A DNA stretch of 28,222 nt from Bifidobacteriaceae bacterium (GTDB taxonomy: Bacteria > Actinomycetota > Actinomycetes > Actinomycetales > WQXJ01), in the NCBI GenBank assembly GCA_031278075.1, contig JAITLE010000107.1:1-28222 (forward strand), given 5' to 3'. This document shows, in pieces, positions 8,047 to 16,065 of this stretch. A program made the position numbers and the translations under genes. Below the pieces are notes generated by a model. The model made no database searches, was not told the origin of the DNA, and saw only the letters and a list, made by a program, of their open reading frames with translations. Positions within the stretch are counted from its first letter, which is position 1. Each line of letters starts with the position of its first letter.

Positions 8047-11000
8047 TCAGTCGGGGCGGCCGAGCTGGACCGTGTGGACCTTGCCCGAGTCCACGAACAC
8101 GCAGCGGCCCGGCGGGTAGTCCGAGCGTCTCGCCCGAGGCATGGTCACCTTGAACAAGATCTCGACGTCTGTCGAGTCGGGCTGCATCGCGACGCCTCTG
8201 CGGTTATTGCGGACCTCGCTGATAATCGGCCACGATGAACCCCAGTTCGCCATTTCGCTTTCACCGATCACGAAGTGGCCATTGCGCCGGGCGAGCCTCA
8301 TCAGCTCCACGATCTGTTGCTCCACGGGGCTGCCGATCAGTTCGCCGACGCCCTCGATCACCAGGATCAGGCCGGGCTTGTCGACGGCGCCGGCCTCAAG
8401 CTTGGGCTTCAGCTCGGCGGCGAGGTCACGCATGGTGGCGCTGTCGAGCGCGAAGTCGGTCCAGGTGTCGTCCTTATGCGCCCCTGAGCGCGGCGACCCG
8501 AAGTAGTAGATCGGCATCACTGGGTCCCATTTGCGCAGCATCTGAGCGATGGACCGCAGCGCGGTGGTGCGGCCCGAACCAGGCATGCCTGCGATCACGA
8601 AGGCGCCTTGCGGGCTGAAAGGAATGGGTTGGAGATCGGCGTCGGAGACGCCCAACACCGGCAGCCCGTTGACTTGGTCAGGCAGTTCGGCGACCCGGAT
8701 GAGGGTGGGCAGACTCCGGACGCCTTCGGCCTCGGGCAGTCCGCGCGCCCGCATGCCGGCGGCTAAATCCTCGATCTCGTCGGATTGCTCGACAGCGTTG
8801 GAGGAACCGCCGGCAACCGCCACCTGCAATTCGTCGTCTTGTTCCGAGAAGACCCCGCGTCCAGGCGGTGATGTCGGACTCAAGATGTCTTTCTTGACTC
8901 CCAAAGTGAGGTAGGCGTTCTCGTCGGCTTGGCGCAGCACCAGCCGTCGCGGCATGTTCGCGGCGAGCGCCGAGGGTATGGCCCCGGGCCTCTCGGCGGC
9001 CACAACCACGTGGATGCCAACGGACCGGCCCTCGGCGGCGAGCCTCAAGAACAGCGCGAAATAGCGCGACAGCCCGGTGGCGGTCTCATACGCCTCGCGG
9101 AACGCGCCGAACCCGTCGACCAGCAACAGGATGCGAGCCTCGGCGTCTTCGCCGGTGGCCGCACGGTAGTCGGTGATGGTGTCGACGCGCGCGGCCGCGA
9201 AGCGGGGGGCACGTTCTTCCATAGTGCGTGTGAGCCGATCCAGCAGCCGCTTGACGCGCTCCGAATCGTTACTCGAGATGATGGCGCCCACGTGCGGCAG
9301 CGGCGCGAGCATCGCCAGCCCGGACGAACCGAAGTCAAGCCCGTACACCTCGGTCCGGGACATGCCCGCCTGCAATCCCGCGCCCACCGCCAGCGTGCGC
9401 AGCAACGCGGATTTGCCTGAGCCGCCGGTCCCGAAAACAGCCAGGTTGCCGTCCTTGTCCGGGTCGTAAAACACTGGCGCCTGCGCCTGCGCGCCTGGCA
9501 CGTCCGCTTTCCCCAACAGCAAGACTTGCCCTTTGCTGGGAGGCGGCAGGTCGGCATCGGCCATCAATTCGGCGAGGTCGTAGCGTTCCGCTAGTTCGGG
9601 CAGCCACGGCTTGCGCGGCTCGGGTATTCCGTGTGAATCGGCGGCGGCACGGATCGCCGCGACTATACGGGCTATGTCGGTTGGGCCCTGGCTCTCCGGG
9701 TCGGCCGTTGACTCGGCTCGCGGAATCTCCCAGGCCTGGCCGGGGCCGAACGTCATCGTCTCGATGTCCACTCGAGGAGGCTCGGGTTCGCTGGACGTGT
9801 GGCCGCCAGCGTAACCGGCCTGGAACAAGGCGATTCTGCCTGGGCCGGTGCGCACGGCGCCGCGCCCTGGAATCCTGGGGTCGAATTCGGCCGCCAGTTT
9901 CGTCCCGATCACGTCGTCGGAATCCGCCTCGTCGGCCATCCGGAGGGCGACGCGAAGGTTTGTGTTGGCTCGCAGGTTGTCCTTGATGACGCCGGCGGGG
10001 CGCTGTGTGGCCAAGATGAGATGTAGACCCAGGGAACGCCCGCGCTGGGCCACGTCGACCACGCCGTCGACGAATTCTGGGACCTCGTTGACCAGAGCGG
10101 CGAACTCGTCTACGACGATGATCAGCGACGGCGGGCATTCCGGGTCGCCGGTGCGTTCTAAGGAGATCAGATCCTTGGCTTTCTTGGCGTTGAGGAGGTG
10201 TTCGCGGTGACGCAATTCGGCCCGCAGCGAGGTCAGCGCCCGCCGCACCAAGTGGGTCGACAAATCGGTCACCAAGCCAACCGTGTGCGGCAGGCCCACA
10301 CAATCGGCGAACGCGGAACCTCCCTTGTAGTCGACGAACAAGAACGTCACCCGATATGGGCTGTGCGCCGCTGCCATGCCGAGGATCCAGGACTGCAAGA
10401 ACTCCGATTTCCCGGCGCCTGTGGTCCCTCCGACCAGCGCGTGCGGACCTTGGGTGCGCAGGTCGAGGGTGAACGGGCCCTGGGCCGCTTGGCCGATGAG
10501 CGCTTTGAGATTCGCGGCGCTCTTGCTCTTGGGCCCTCCGGGGAGCGAGCCCGCTTCCTGCCAGCGTTCCAAGGTCGCCATCGGCTCGTCGGCCAAAGAC
10601 GGACCGGTCAACGCGAGATACGAAACCGAGCGCGGAATGTCCGATTGGTCGATCACGGGCGCGCCGGCGTCCACTATTGGGCACAAATGCAGCGCCATCT
10701 GTTCGGCGAGGCCGGCGGTCAAACCTTCCACTTGAGTGACGATGTCCGCCCGATCCTCTTTGACGAACCCGGCGGTGACCGTCGCGTCCGCGGCGCACTC
10801 CAAATAGCAGTGGCAGGCCGCCGGGAGACAGCTCCGCTGTTCCGCCAACCAAAACAGATGGACGCCGACGTCCGGCCCGTGTTCAGCCAAACTCACCAGC
10901 CGGCCCCTTTCGATTGGCGCGTCGTCCTCGACGATCAGCACCAGCGCCGGCGCCTGAATCGTGTTGTCACGGCTGGCGGCGCGGCGGGCCGCCACCAGCC

Positions 11001-12435
11001 CTTCGACCGCGGTCACCAATGCCGAAACGGCGGCTGGGTCGGCCGCGAGGTGGGCGCCCGGGATGGGTGAGTGGGTCGAACCGACATGCGGCAGCCACAT
11101 CAACCAGTTCCACCGCGGGGCGGATTCCATCGAGGCGATTGCGGCGATGATCACCTCAGCGGGCGAATGCAGGCACACCAACTGCACTATCAGGCCGGCC
11201 GCCACCGAGTCGACCCAACTCCGGTCCCCCGCCACACCGAGGTTGCCGCACTCGCGCAGCCTCATCACGATTGGCACGTCGGAGACGTGCTTCGCCCGCT
11301 CTTGGAGATCGGCCAACGCCTTCCATGTGTCTCTGACCGCCTCACCCCGCGGGGGGATCTCAATGGCGTGGCGGGATAGCGTGCTGCCGAGGCCAAGATT
11401 CAAGGCCAAGAAGTCTTCCGTCTCGGGGCGCCTGTGCCACAGATCGGTCTCGAAGTAGTAGGCGGCTTGTTGCAGGAACGCCAGGGATGGAGTCTCTCGC
11501 TGCCGGCCCAAGCGCTCCTCCTGCAGGGCGGCGGCGATGTCCGCCTCGAGCTTGTCCAATTCTTCGTCGAAGAGGGCTTGGTCCTGTTTCGCGGTCTTTC
11601 CGTCGGTGAATTTCCGGTCGAGCCAGGTGCCGATCGCAATCAGGGGGCTGAGGCAGATGAACACCACGGACAGCGGGTTCCGCGTCATCAAGAACATCAC
11701 GAGACCCATGAGGAGCGGCGCGGCCATCGCCACGATGGGGAATCGTCCCGGTTTGCGCGGCGCGGGCGGTTTCGGGGCCGCGAACTCACGGCCTTGGTAC
11801 TTCGGGCGGACCAATGGTGACCGGTTGAACGCGAGCGCGGGCCGCGGCCCATAGAATTGTCCGGTGACGTCGACGGAGATCGTCGTCTCGCCCATGATGG
11901 CGCTGTCGTCGCTCCCCAATATCGCATGCTGCACAAACGCGCCGCGGACGATAATCCCATTGGCAGAGCCGATGTCGGCGATCTCGGCTTGGTCGCCGAT
12001 CACAAGGCGCGCGTGCTGCCGCGACACCAGCGGGTCGCTCAGCACCACGTCGCACACATCCGATCGACCGATCAGATTCGGGCCGAACCGCAGGGGGGCC
12101 ACCATGCCGCTGTCGGGTCCGGTGATCACGCGTAGCTGCCCGGCAGCATCCGATGCGGTCCCCAACCCGCCGGTGAGGCCGACCGGCGCGGATCTGACGC
12201 GCTGACCCGAATAGAGTGACGTCTCAGCCAGCGTCGAGCGGGGCGGCAGAGTCATGATCGGTCGTTCTGTCTCGTCCACTATCTGGATGGTCCAGATCTC
12301 GTCTTCGGCAACTGGCGTCTGGGTGACGCCCGCGCGCAACGCGGCCGCCACATGAGCCACGGTTGCGGTGCCGTCGGCAGTCACCACCACGGGCGTGATG
12401 TATCCGCCATAGGCCAGGTTGAGCTTGATCTTCAT
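8047..12435 (-). CDS. Type VII secretion ATPase with FHA domain (EssC/EccC family, three FtsK/SpoIIIE domains)
   Basis: A 1462-residue membrane ATPase that would power type VII secretion. Residues 1-85 look like a YukD/ubiquitin-like domain. Residues about 101-190 form an FHA phosphothreonine-binding domain (LIGRSDVCDVVLSD, SRQHARL, GSANG). Two membrane helices lie near 233-250 and 255-272. ATPase 1 has Walker A GGTTGAGKS (669-677) and Walker B LIIVVDE (771-777). ATPase 2 has GTGGSGKS (1002-1009) but LLLVDG (1103-1108), without the usual Glu. ATPase 3 has GMPGSGRT (1283-1290), with Arg in place of the Walker A Lys. An N-terminal FHA domain is the Firmicutes EssC layout; mycobacterial EccC proteins lack it. 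The gene diverges from a WXG100 gene 284 bp away. No EccB, EccD, EccE or mycosin gene is in the window. The ATG follows GAGGAG by about 11 bases. Confidence 0.92.
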   Translation of the reverse strand: MKIKLNLAYGGYITPVVVTADGTATVAHVAAALRAGVTQTPVAEDEIWTIQIVDETERPIMTLPPRSTLAETSLYSGQRVRSAPVGLTGGLGTASDAAGQLRVITGPDSGMVAPLRFGPNLIGRSDVCDVVLSDPLVSRQHARLVIGDQAEIADIGSANGIIVRGAFVQHAILGSDDSAIMGETTISVDVTGQFYGPRPALAFNRSPLVRPKYQGREFAAPKPPAPRKPGRFPIVAMAAPLLMGLVMFLMTRNPLSVVFICLSPLIAIGTWLDRKFTDGKTAKQDQALFDEELDKLEADIAAALQEERLGRQRETPSLAFLQQAAYYFETDLWHRRPETEDFLALNLGLGSTLSRHAIEIPPRGEAVRDTWKALADLQERAKHVSDVPIVMRLRECGNLGVAGDRSWVDSVAAGLIVQLVCLHSPAEVIIAAIASMESAPRWNWLMWLPHVGSTHSPIPGAHLAADPAAVSALVTAVEGLVAARRAASRDNTIQAPALVLIVEDDAPIERGRLVSLAEHGPDVGVHLFWLAEQRSCLPAACHCYLECAADATVTAGFVKEDRADIVTQVEGLTAGLAEQMALHLCPIVDAGAPVIDQSDIPRSVSYLALTGPSLADEPMATLERWQEAGSLPGGPKSKSAANLKALIGQAAQGPFTLDLRTQGPHALVGGTTGAGKSEFLQSWILGMAAAHSPYRVTFLFVDYKGGSAFADCVGLPHTVGLVTDLSTHLVRRALTSLRAELRHREHLLNAKKAKDLISLERTGDPECPPSLIIVVDEFAALVNEVPEFVDGVVDVAQRGRSLGLHLILATQRPAGVIKDNLRANTNLRVALRMADEADSDDVIGTKLAAEFDPRIPGRGAVRTGPGRIALFQAGYAGGHTSSEPEPPRVDIETMTFGPGQAWEIPRAESTADPESQGPTDIARIVAAIRAAADSHGIPEPRKPWLPELAERYDLAELMADADLPPPSKGQVLLLGKADVPGAQAQAPVFYDPDKDGNLAVFGTGGSGKSALLRTLAVGAGLQAGMSRTEVYGLDFGSSGLAMLAPLPHVGAIISSNDSERVKRLLDRLTRTMEERAPRFAAARVDTITDYRAATGEDAEARILLLVDGFGAFREAYETATGLSRYFALFLRLAAEGRSVGIHVVVAAERPGAIPSALAANMPRRLVLRQADENAYLTLGVKKDILSPTSPPGRGVFSEQDDELQVAVAGGSSNAVEQSDEIEDLAAGMRARGLPEAEGVRSLPTLIRVAELPDQVNGLPVLGVSDADLQPIPFSPQGAFVIAGMPGSGRTTALRSIAQMLRKWDPVMPIYYFGSPRSGAHKDDTWTDFALDSATMRDLAAELKPKLEAGAVDKPGLILVIEGVGELIGSPVEQQIVELMRLARRNGHFVIGESEMANWGSSWPIISEVRNNRRGVAMQPDSTDVEILFKVTMPRARRSDYPPGRCVFVDSGKVHTVQLGRPD

Positions 12436-12599
12436 GGGCTGGGGCTCTCCTCATCGGGGGATTTCGGTGGCCTTGCAGACTCCCAGACTAGCCATGGAGC
12501 AGCGCGGGCGCGTGCGCTGAGGAAACCACGGGCGCACCGGTCAGGTGAGATCCGCCGGAGTGGCGTGGCGTGGACCGGGCGTGAGGCCCGCGCGTGGAT

Positions 12600-12621
12600 C
12601 AAGATTCTCGCCTAAATCTTG
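12600..12621. promoter_or_regulatory. Inverted repeat overlapping the upstream edge of the WXG100 promoter
   Basis: CAAGATT (12600-12606) and AATCTTG (12615-12621) form a perfect 7-bp inverted repeat with an 8-base spacer. It abuts the putative -35 box at 12622. The region is otherwise GC-rich, so the AT-rich arms stand out. A dimeric regulator site is a reasonable inference. Confidence 0.4.
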
Positions 12622-12650
12622 TTGCGCTGGCTCTGGCCGCCTGGTAGTTT
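12622..12650 (+). promoter_or_regulatory. Putative promoter of the WXG100-led gene set
   Basis: TTGCGC (12622-12627), a 17-bp spacer and TAGTTT (12645-12650) give a sigma70-like arrangement on the plus strand, 70 bases before the WXG100 start. Transcription would begin near 12657. The match is moderate. Confidence 0.4.
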
Positions 12651-12657
12651 CTGTCCC

Positions 12658-12682
12658 AGTCAGCTCGCCCCGAGAGCTGACT
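12658..12682. promoter_or_regulatory. Perfect 9-bp inverted repeat at the predicted transcription start
   Basis: AGTCAGCTC (12658-12666) and GAGCTGACT (12674-12682) are exact complements separated by 7 bases. They sit at the predicted transcription start of the plus-strand genes. It could be an operator, or a hairpin at the extreme 5' end of the mRNA. Confidence 0.45.
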
Positions 12683-12719
12683 TTGACCGTATTCCTGTGG
12701 GGGAAGGTTGGTGTGAACT

Positions 12720-13013
12720 ATGGCAAATCTGTCCGTGTCTTATGAGGAGATGAAGTCCGCGGCTGACCGGCTGGTCGCCGGCGAGGAGGACATCAAAGCG
12801 AAACTGAACGAGCTGCGTTCGTTCATAAACGGGCTGGTGCATGGCGGGTTCGTGACTGATTCCGCGTCGAAGACGTTCGACGAGACGTACCAGAGGTTCA
12901 CGACTTCGACTACTGAGGTGGTCGCGTCGTTGACGACTCTGGGGACCTATCTGCGTCAAGCGGCGGACACGCTCCAGCAGACCGATCAGCAGTTGGCCGC
13001 AGGCCTGGGCTGA
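12720..13013 (+). CDS. WXG100-family type VII secretion protein (HGG in place of WxG)
   Basis: This 97-residue, nearly all-helical protein has the length and hairpin layout of WXG100/ESAT-6 proteins: helix 1 (about 6-38), a turn, then helix 2 (about 46-92). The turn reads LVHGGFVTDSAS, so the tryptophan of the WxG motif is replaced by histidine while the glycine remains. No clear YxxxD/E export motif is seen after helix 2. In the family such proteins are secreted as helical-bundle dimers and also engage the third ATPase domain of EccC/EssC. The first position in the plus-strand set and the neighbouring ATPase gene support the call. The ATG at 12720 follows GGGGGAAGG by about 12 bases, which is rather long. 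Function as carrier, effector or structural part is open. Confidence 0.85.
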   Translation: MANLSVSYEEMKSAADRLVAGEEDIKAKLNELRSFINGLVHGGFVTDSASKTFDETYQRFTTSTTEVVASLTTLGTYLRQAADTLQQTDQQLAAGLG

Positions 13014-13037
13014 GCCCCACTTGGTGGGGGTGTTGGC

Positions 13038-13325
13038 GTGAGCGACACTCTGAAGGTCGACACCGAGGTGCTGCGGGTGGCCGGTTCCAACCTGCGGTTG
13101 GTGGCGAAGGCGTTCAACAACGCGGAGGCGGACAGCGCCCAAGCTGGGGCGGCGTGCGGGCACGAGGATCTCCGCAAAGCGTTGGCTTCTTTCGCGTCGA
13201 ACTGGGACGACCGGCGCGCACGGATCATGGAGTCGTTGGCTGCTGTGGCTGAGGCTTGCGTCGGGATCGGGGAAGGGTTTGAGCAGTTGGACACCGAGTT
13301 GGCGGCGGCGTTGACAAGTGACTAG
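13038..13325 (+). CDS. EspC-like/WXG100-like small helical type VII-associated protein
   Basis: This 95-residue helical protein starts with GTG at 13038, with a G-run (13026-13030) as a probable ribosome-binding site. It begins with a VDTEVLRVAGSNLRL segment, then has a Gly-His turn (CGHEDL) and an FASNWDDRRARI stretch, ending in a long helix. This pattern resembles the EspC-type family of type VII targets more than classic WXG100: a Trp is present, but about 25 residues after the turn. It lies 24 bases after the WXG100 gene, so the two may pair as a heterodimer in the way EsxA/EsxB or EspA/EspC do. The family assignment rests on pattern recognition only. Confidence 0.65.
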   Translation: MSDTLKVDTEVLRVAGSNLRLVAKAFNNAEADSAQAGAACGHEDLRKALASFASNWDDRRARIMESLAAVAEACVGIGEGFEQLDTELAAALTSD

Positions 13326-13469
13326 GCGTCTGGGGACACACGGGCCCGGCGGGCTGGGACCACAGGGGTGCGTGCTTCTTGGCCGGCGTGCGGTTGTCGG
13401 TTCGGTGTGGCGCGGGGCGGATGGGGCTTTCGGTCGTGGTGGTTCTCCGGGTTTGTCGGGGGGTGTGTG

Positions 13470-14915
13470 GTGACCCGTCCAATGGATTGGTGGGTGTTGG
13501 ATGACCCGAGGATCGGATGTGTGGACCCGTTGCCGGGCGCCCCGACCGCTTTGGAGGAAGCGGCCGACGGGTTCGACACCACCGAGAACACGATCGACAC
13601 CGCGATTGAGAAGGCGGGCAAGATCGTGGACCAGGGTGGTCTTGAGGATGGTTCTGAGGCGGTGGTGGCGGTGCGGGAGTCGTTGGCTGAGGTTGTGGCG
13701 GCGTTGGAGAAGGCGCAGGCCCGTTACAAGGCGGTGGGTCCGGCGTTGCGCGCTTATGCGGCGGTGTTGCGGCGGTCGCAGTCGGATGCGGACGTGGCTT
13801 TGGAGGACGCGCGGACGGCTTGGCGCATGGCGGACGAGTTGGCGGCTGAGATCGCGGATCGGGTGCGGTGGCGGTCGTGGTTGGATCGGGACGATCCGGA
13901 CTATGCCGCTCTGTATGAGAAGTACACGGCGCAGATCCGGGATCGTGAGCAGCGGCGCGATGAGTGTTTGGGGTGTGTGGTGGGATGCGCTGAGCGGGTG
14001 TGGGACGCGTGTGTGGTGGCGCGGTCGGCTGGGGATGAGGCGGCTGCGGTGGTCAGGGGTGTGATCGGGTCGGATGGGTTGAAGGACACTTGGTGGGAGA
14101 ATTGGGGTTCGGGTTTCGCGGGTTGGTTGTCGGATGTGTGTGGCGCGATCTCTGCGGTCGCTGGCGTGTTGGCGTTGATCACGTTTTGGTGTCCGGCTTT
14201 GAGCGCGGTTTTCGGGGTGGTCGCGACGGTGTCTGGCGCGGTGGCTCTTCTCGCGGACTTCTTGTTGGCGGCGCATGGGGAGAGCTCGTGGGGGGACGTG
14301 GTGGTTGGGGTGTTGGGTGTGTTCGGTGGTGGGGTGTTGCGCTTGGCGGGTAGGAGTATGGGCCGGTCGGTGGACGTGTTCAAGAACTTGACACGTCGCA
14401 CGGTGAAGCAGCAAACGCAACGTCAGAACGCAGGGAGGGCATTGGGGAAGGCGCAGCGACCTGGCTGGAAGACGGTGTTGACGGAGCTGAATCCGTTGGG
14501 CGGGAGTTTTACGACGATCCGGACGGGTTGGAATTTGAGCCGAGGTCGGGATCTGCTGTCCTTGAAGGCTGTGATCAGCCAGACTCCGAGGGGTGGGAAG
14601 ACGAGCACGGTGTTGCATCAGTTGGTGACGAGTGAGAAGCTGAATTGGGGGGACGCTGCGAGCATGGTGGGATTGGACTTGTCGGGCCTGTTCCGTGGGG
14701 TGTTCGTGGCGCCTTTGAAATCGGCGCCGTTGTGGGTGGCCAGGGGTTGTGATGGCGCGAAGCTTTATAAGGTGACGCACGCGTTGTTCTTGGGTGCGGC
14801 TGGGATTCCTCTGTTCAACGCGGGCCATGACGTGTCTGATGTTGTCGGGTTGGTCCAGGGGGCGCTAGAGGAGCCGGCGCCGGCGCGGACCCCTGTGGAG
14901 GTGTTGAGTCTGTGA
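13470..14915 (+). CDS. Candidate type VII secreted effector: coiled-coil N-terminus, hydrophobic middle, unknown C-terminus
   Basis: A 481-residue protein if translation begins at GTG 13470; an ATG at 13482 and a far upstream ATG at 13368 are alternatives, and the longer form adds an unlikely Cys/Trp-rich leader. Residues about 20-195 are strongly helical and coiled-coil-like. Residues about 205-270 begin with KDTWWENWGSGFAGWLSD and continue into strongly hydrophobic segments. Residues from about 305 to the end are basic and match no domain I recognise. This layout resembles long actinobacterial WXG/LXG-like proteins encoded next to small type VII partners, which often carry C-terminal toxins. 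Leu is mostly TTG and Val mostly GTG, unlike the secretion ATPase gene, which hints at separate origin. The effector role is inferred from position and architecture. Confidence 0.6.
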   Translation: MTRPMDWWVLDDPRIGCVDPLPGAPTALEEAADGFDTTENTIDTAIEKAGKIVDQGGLEDGSEAVVAVRESLAEVVAALEKAQARYKAVGPALRAYAAVLRRSQSDADVALEDARTAWRMADELAAEIADRVRWRSWLDRDDPDYAALYEKYTAQIRDREQRRDECLGCVVGCAERVWDACVVARSAGDEAAAVVRGVIGSDGLKDTWWENWGSGFAGWLSDVCGAISAVAGVLALITFWCPALSAVFGVVATVSGAVALLADFLLAAHGESSWGDVVVGVLGVFGGGVLRLAGRSMGRSVDVFKNLTRRTVKQQTQRQNAGRALGKAQRPGWKTVLTELNPLGGSFTTIRTGWNLSRGRDLLSLKAVISQTPRGGKTSTVLHQLVTSEKLNWGDAASMVGLDLSGLFRGVFVAPLKSAPLWVARGCDGAKLYKVTHALFLGAAGIPLFNAGHDVSDVVGLVQGALEEPAPARTPVEVLSL

Positions 14916-14928
14916 TGGGGTGTGGTTG

Positions 14929-15468
14929 ATGGTTCCCGCCCCGAACTGGCCGGACTATCCGGATTCGCCGCCTTCGACCTTGTCGTGGACGGTGACGGTC
15001 GTGTTGCTCGTGGTCGGGTTCGGGAGTTTCTTTTTAGCGTATTTCGGTCCTGGGTATGCGTTGTTTGGGCGTGTCTGGTCGCAGTTGACGGGACGGGGCG
15101 GCGAGTCGCGTGACGGCGCCGGCTCGATCCGCCTGGGGTTGACGCGCGCTTGCGCAATGTTCGCGGCCTGTGGGTTGCTGGTGGCCGCCCGGGACACGCT
15201 GAACCGTCGACCCCAGTACGGCAGCGTCGAGGCGTGCCGAGAAACCTGTGATGAGATGGAGACCCAGGTCTGTGACTTGCTGCCAAGCCCACCCGGACCG
15301 GAGATCGCCCCCAACGGCTACCGCACAGTCGCCGGCTACGGCGGCAGCTCGTATTCGATTGATCCGCTATTTCTGGATAAGAGTGTGGCGGAGAGCGTGA
15401 TCTTGAGGGAGTATGGGATGGCAGGGTCAGATTGCCCTGTGGACCTGCCGCAGTGGCTCAAGAGCTGA
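14929..15468 (+). CDS. Small membrane protein with Cys-containing soluble tail; possible immunity or accessory protein
   Basis: A 179-residue protein from ATG 14929; a GTG at 14920 in the same frame would add three residues. It has two likely membrane segments: about residues 17-45, ending near FGPGYALFG, and about 77-93 (ACAMFAACGLLVAA). A soluble tail follows, with cysteines spaced as CxxxC, then C seven residues later, and a last C near the end, which would suit disulfides if the tail faces outward. It follows the candidate effector by 13 bases, the usual place for an immunity protein. No known family is recognised. Codon use changes inside the gene, G/T-rich to about 15110 and ordinary afterwards. 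Confidence 0.55.
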   Translation: MVPAPNWPDYPDSPPSTLSWTVTVVLLVVGFGSFFLAYFGPGYALFGRVWSQLTGRGGESRDGAGSIRLGLTRACAMFAACGLLVAARDTLNRRPQYGSVEACRETCDEMETQVCDLLPSPPGPEIAPNGYRTVAGYGGSSYSIDPLFLDKSVAESVILREYGMAGSDCPVDLPQWLKS

Positions 15469-15484
15469 ACAGGAGGTATGGCGA

Positions 15485-16054
15485 ATGGCGGGTGTGATCG
15501 AGTCCGTGCAATGGGGTACGCCTGACGGCTGGTTCTCTTGGCCGGTCGGAGAGACCGACGCCGCCAAACAAGAGGTTCGGGCGAGATTGTCCAGGAAGGA
15601 TCGCGGCTGGTCGAACGTGGCCGCCTCGATCGACGCGATGAACGCCAAAGCGGTCGAGGCCGGCGCGTCAGCGGTCGGTGTGTGGGCGCCACCAGAGATG
15701 GGCGGCTTCGTGGTGGGCATGTTCATGCTCTCGGTGTGGTCGGCCGAGTTGTCGGGCCGGATGACGCGGGGAGCGTACCGCCGGGAATTGAAGCAGAACT
15801 CAAGCGAAACGGCGCCCGAGGTCCTCTCGCAACACATCGAGGAAACGGAGCTGTCGGGGACGCCCGCCATTGTCGCGTTTCAGAGCTGCGTCGACGCGGC
15901 AGATGACGTTTACCTCCGCACGGAGGTCGCATTGTTCCCAGCTTGGAGCCACGACCATGTGCGTCTCGAAGTGATTTGCGCCGACACGACGCGGGGCGAC
16001 AGCTTCGACGAGGCCGTGGCCGCCCTCGCCGCGTCTCTGGTCCTGAATCCTTGA
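15485..16054 (+). CDS. Hypothetical soluble protein of the type VII locus
   Basis: A 189-residue protein with no signal peptide or membrane segment. ATG 15485 is chosen because a perfect AGGAGG (15471-15476) lies eight bases before it; an upstream in-frame ATG at 15413 lacks such a site. The protein has an early WFSWPVGE segment, a helical middle with AKAVEAGASAVGVW, a beta-like half, and ends in FDEAVAALAASLVL. This order resembles the next gene's product (early W-P segment, helical middle with EEATAVGGIVMALGR, closing FDAVTSLF), so the two may be diverged paralogues. The overall shape recalls LpqN/PsbP-like alpha-beta proteins, but that is only an impression. Function unknown; location suggests a secretion accessory. 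Confidence 0.7.
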   Translation: MAGVIESVQWGTPDGWFSWPVGETDAAKQEVRARLSRKDRGWSNVAASIDAMNAKAVEAGASAVGVWAPPEMGGFVVGMFMLSVWSAELSGRMTRGAYRRELKQNSSETAPEVLSQHIEETELSGTPAIVAFQSCVDAADDVYLRTEVALFPAWSHDHVRLEVICADTTRGDSFDEAVAALAASLVLNP

Positions 16055-16065
16055 AAAGACGCCAC

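Noticed and set aside
9335..10852. A 505-codon minus-strand frame inside the secretion ATPase gene
   Set aside because: It is a GC-rich shadow frame, Arg-dominated and without motifs, fully inside a gene with intact ATPase domains.
13326..13469. Extra N-terminus of the candidate effector from ATG 13368
   Set aside because: The 34 added residues are Cys, Trp and Gly-rich and unlike the helical N-terminus, while GTG 13470 has a G-rich site just upstream; the longer form is noted only as an alternative.
12660..14828. A 722-codon open frame on the minus strand opposite the WXG100 and effector genes
   Set aside because: It is rich in Arg, His, Pro and Gln with no domain or signal. It is the antisense shadow of a G/T-rich region that lacks minus-strand stops, and the plus-strand frames there have recognisable families and ribosome-binding sites.
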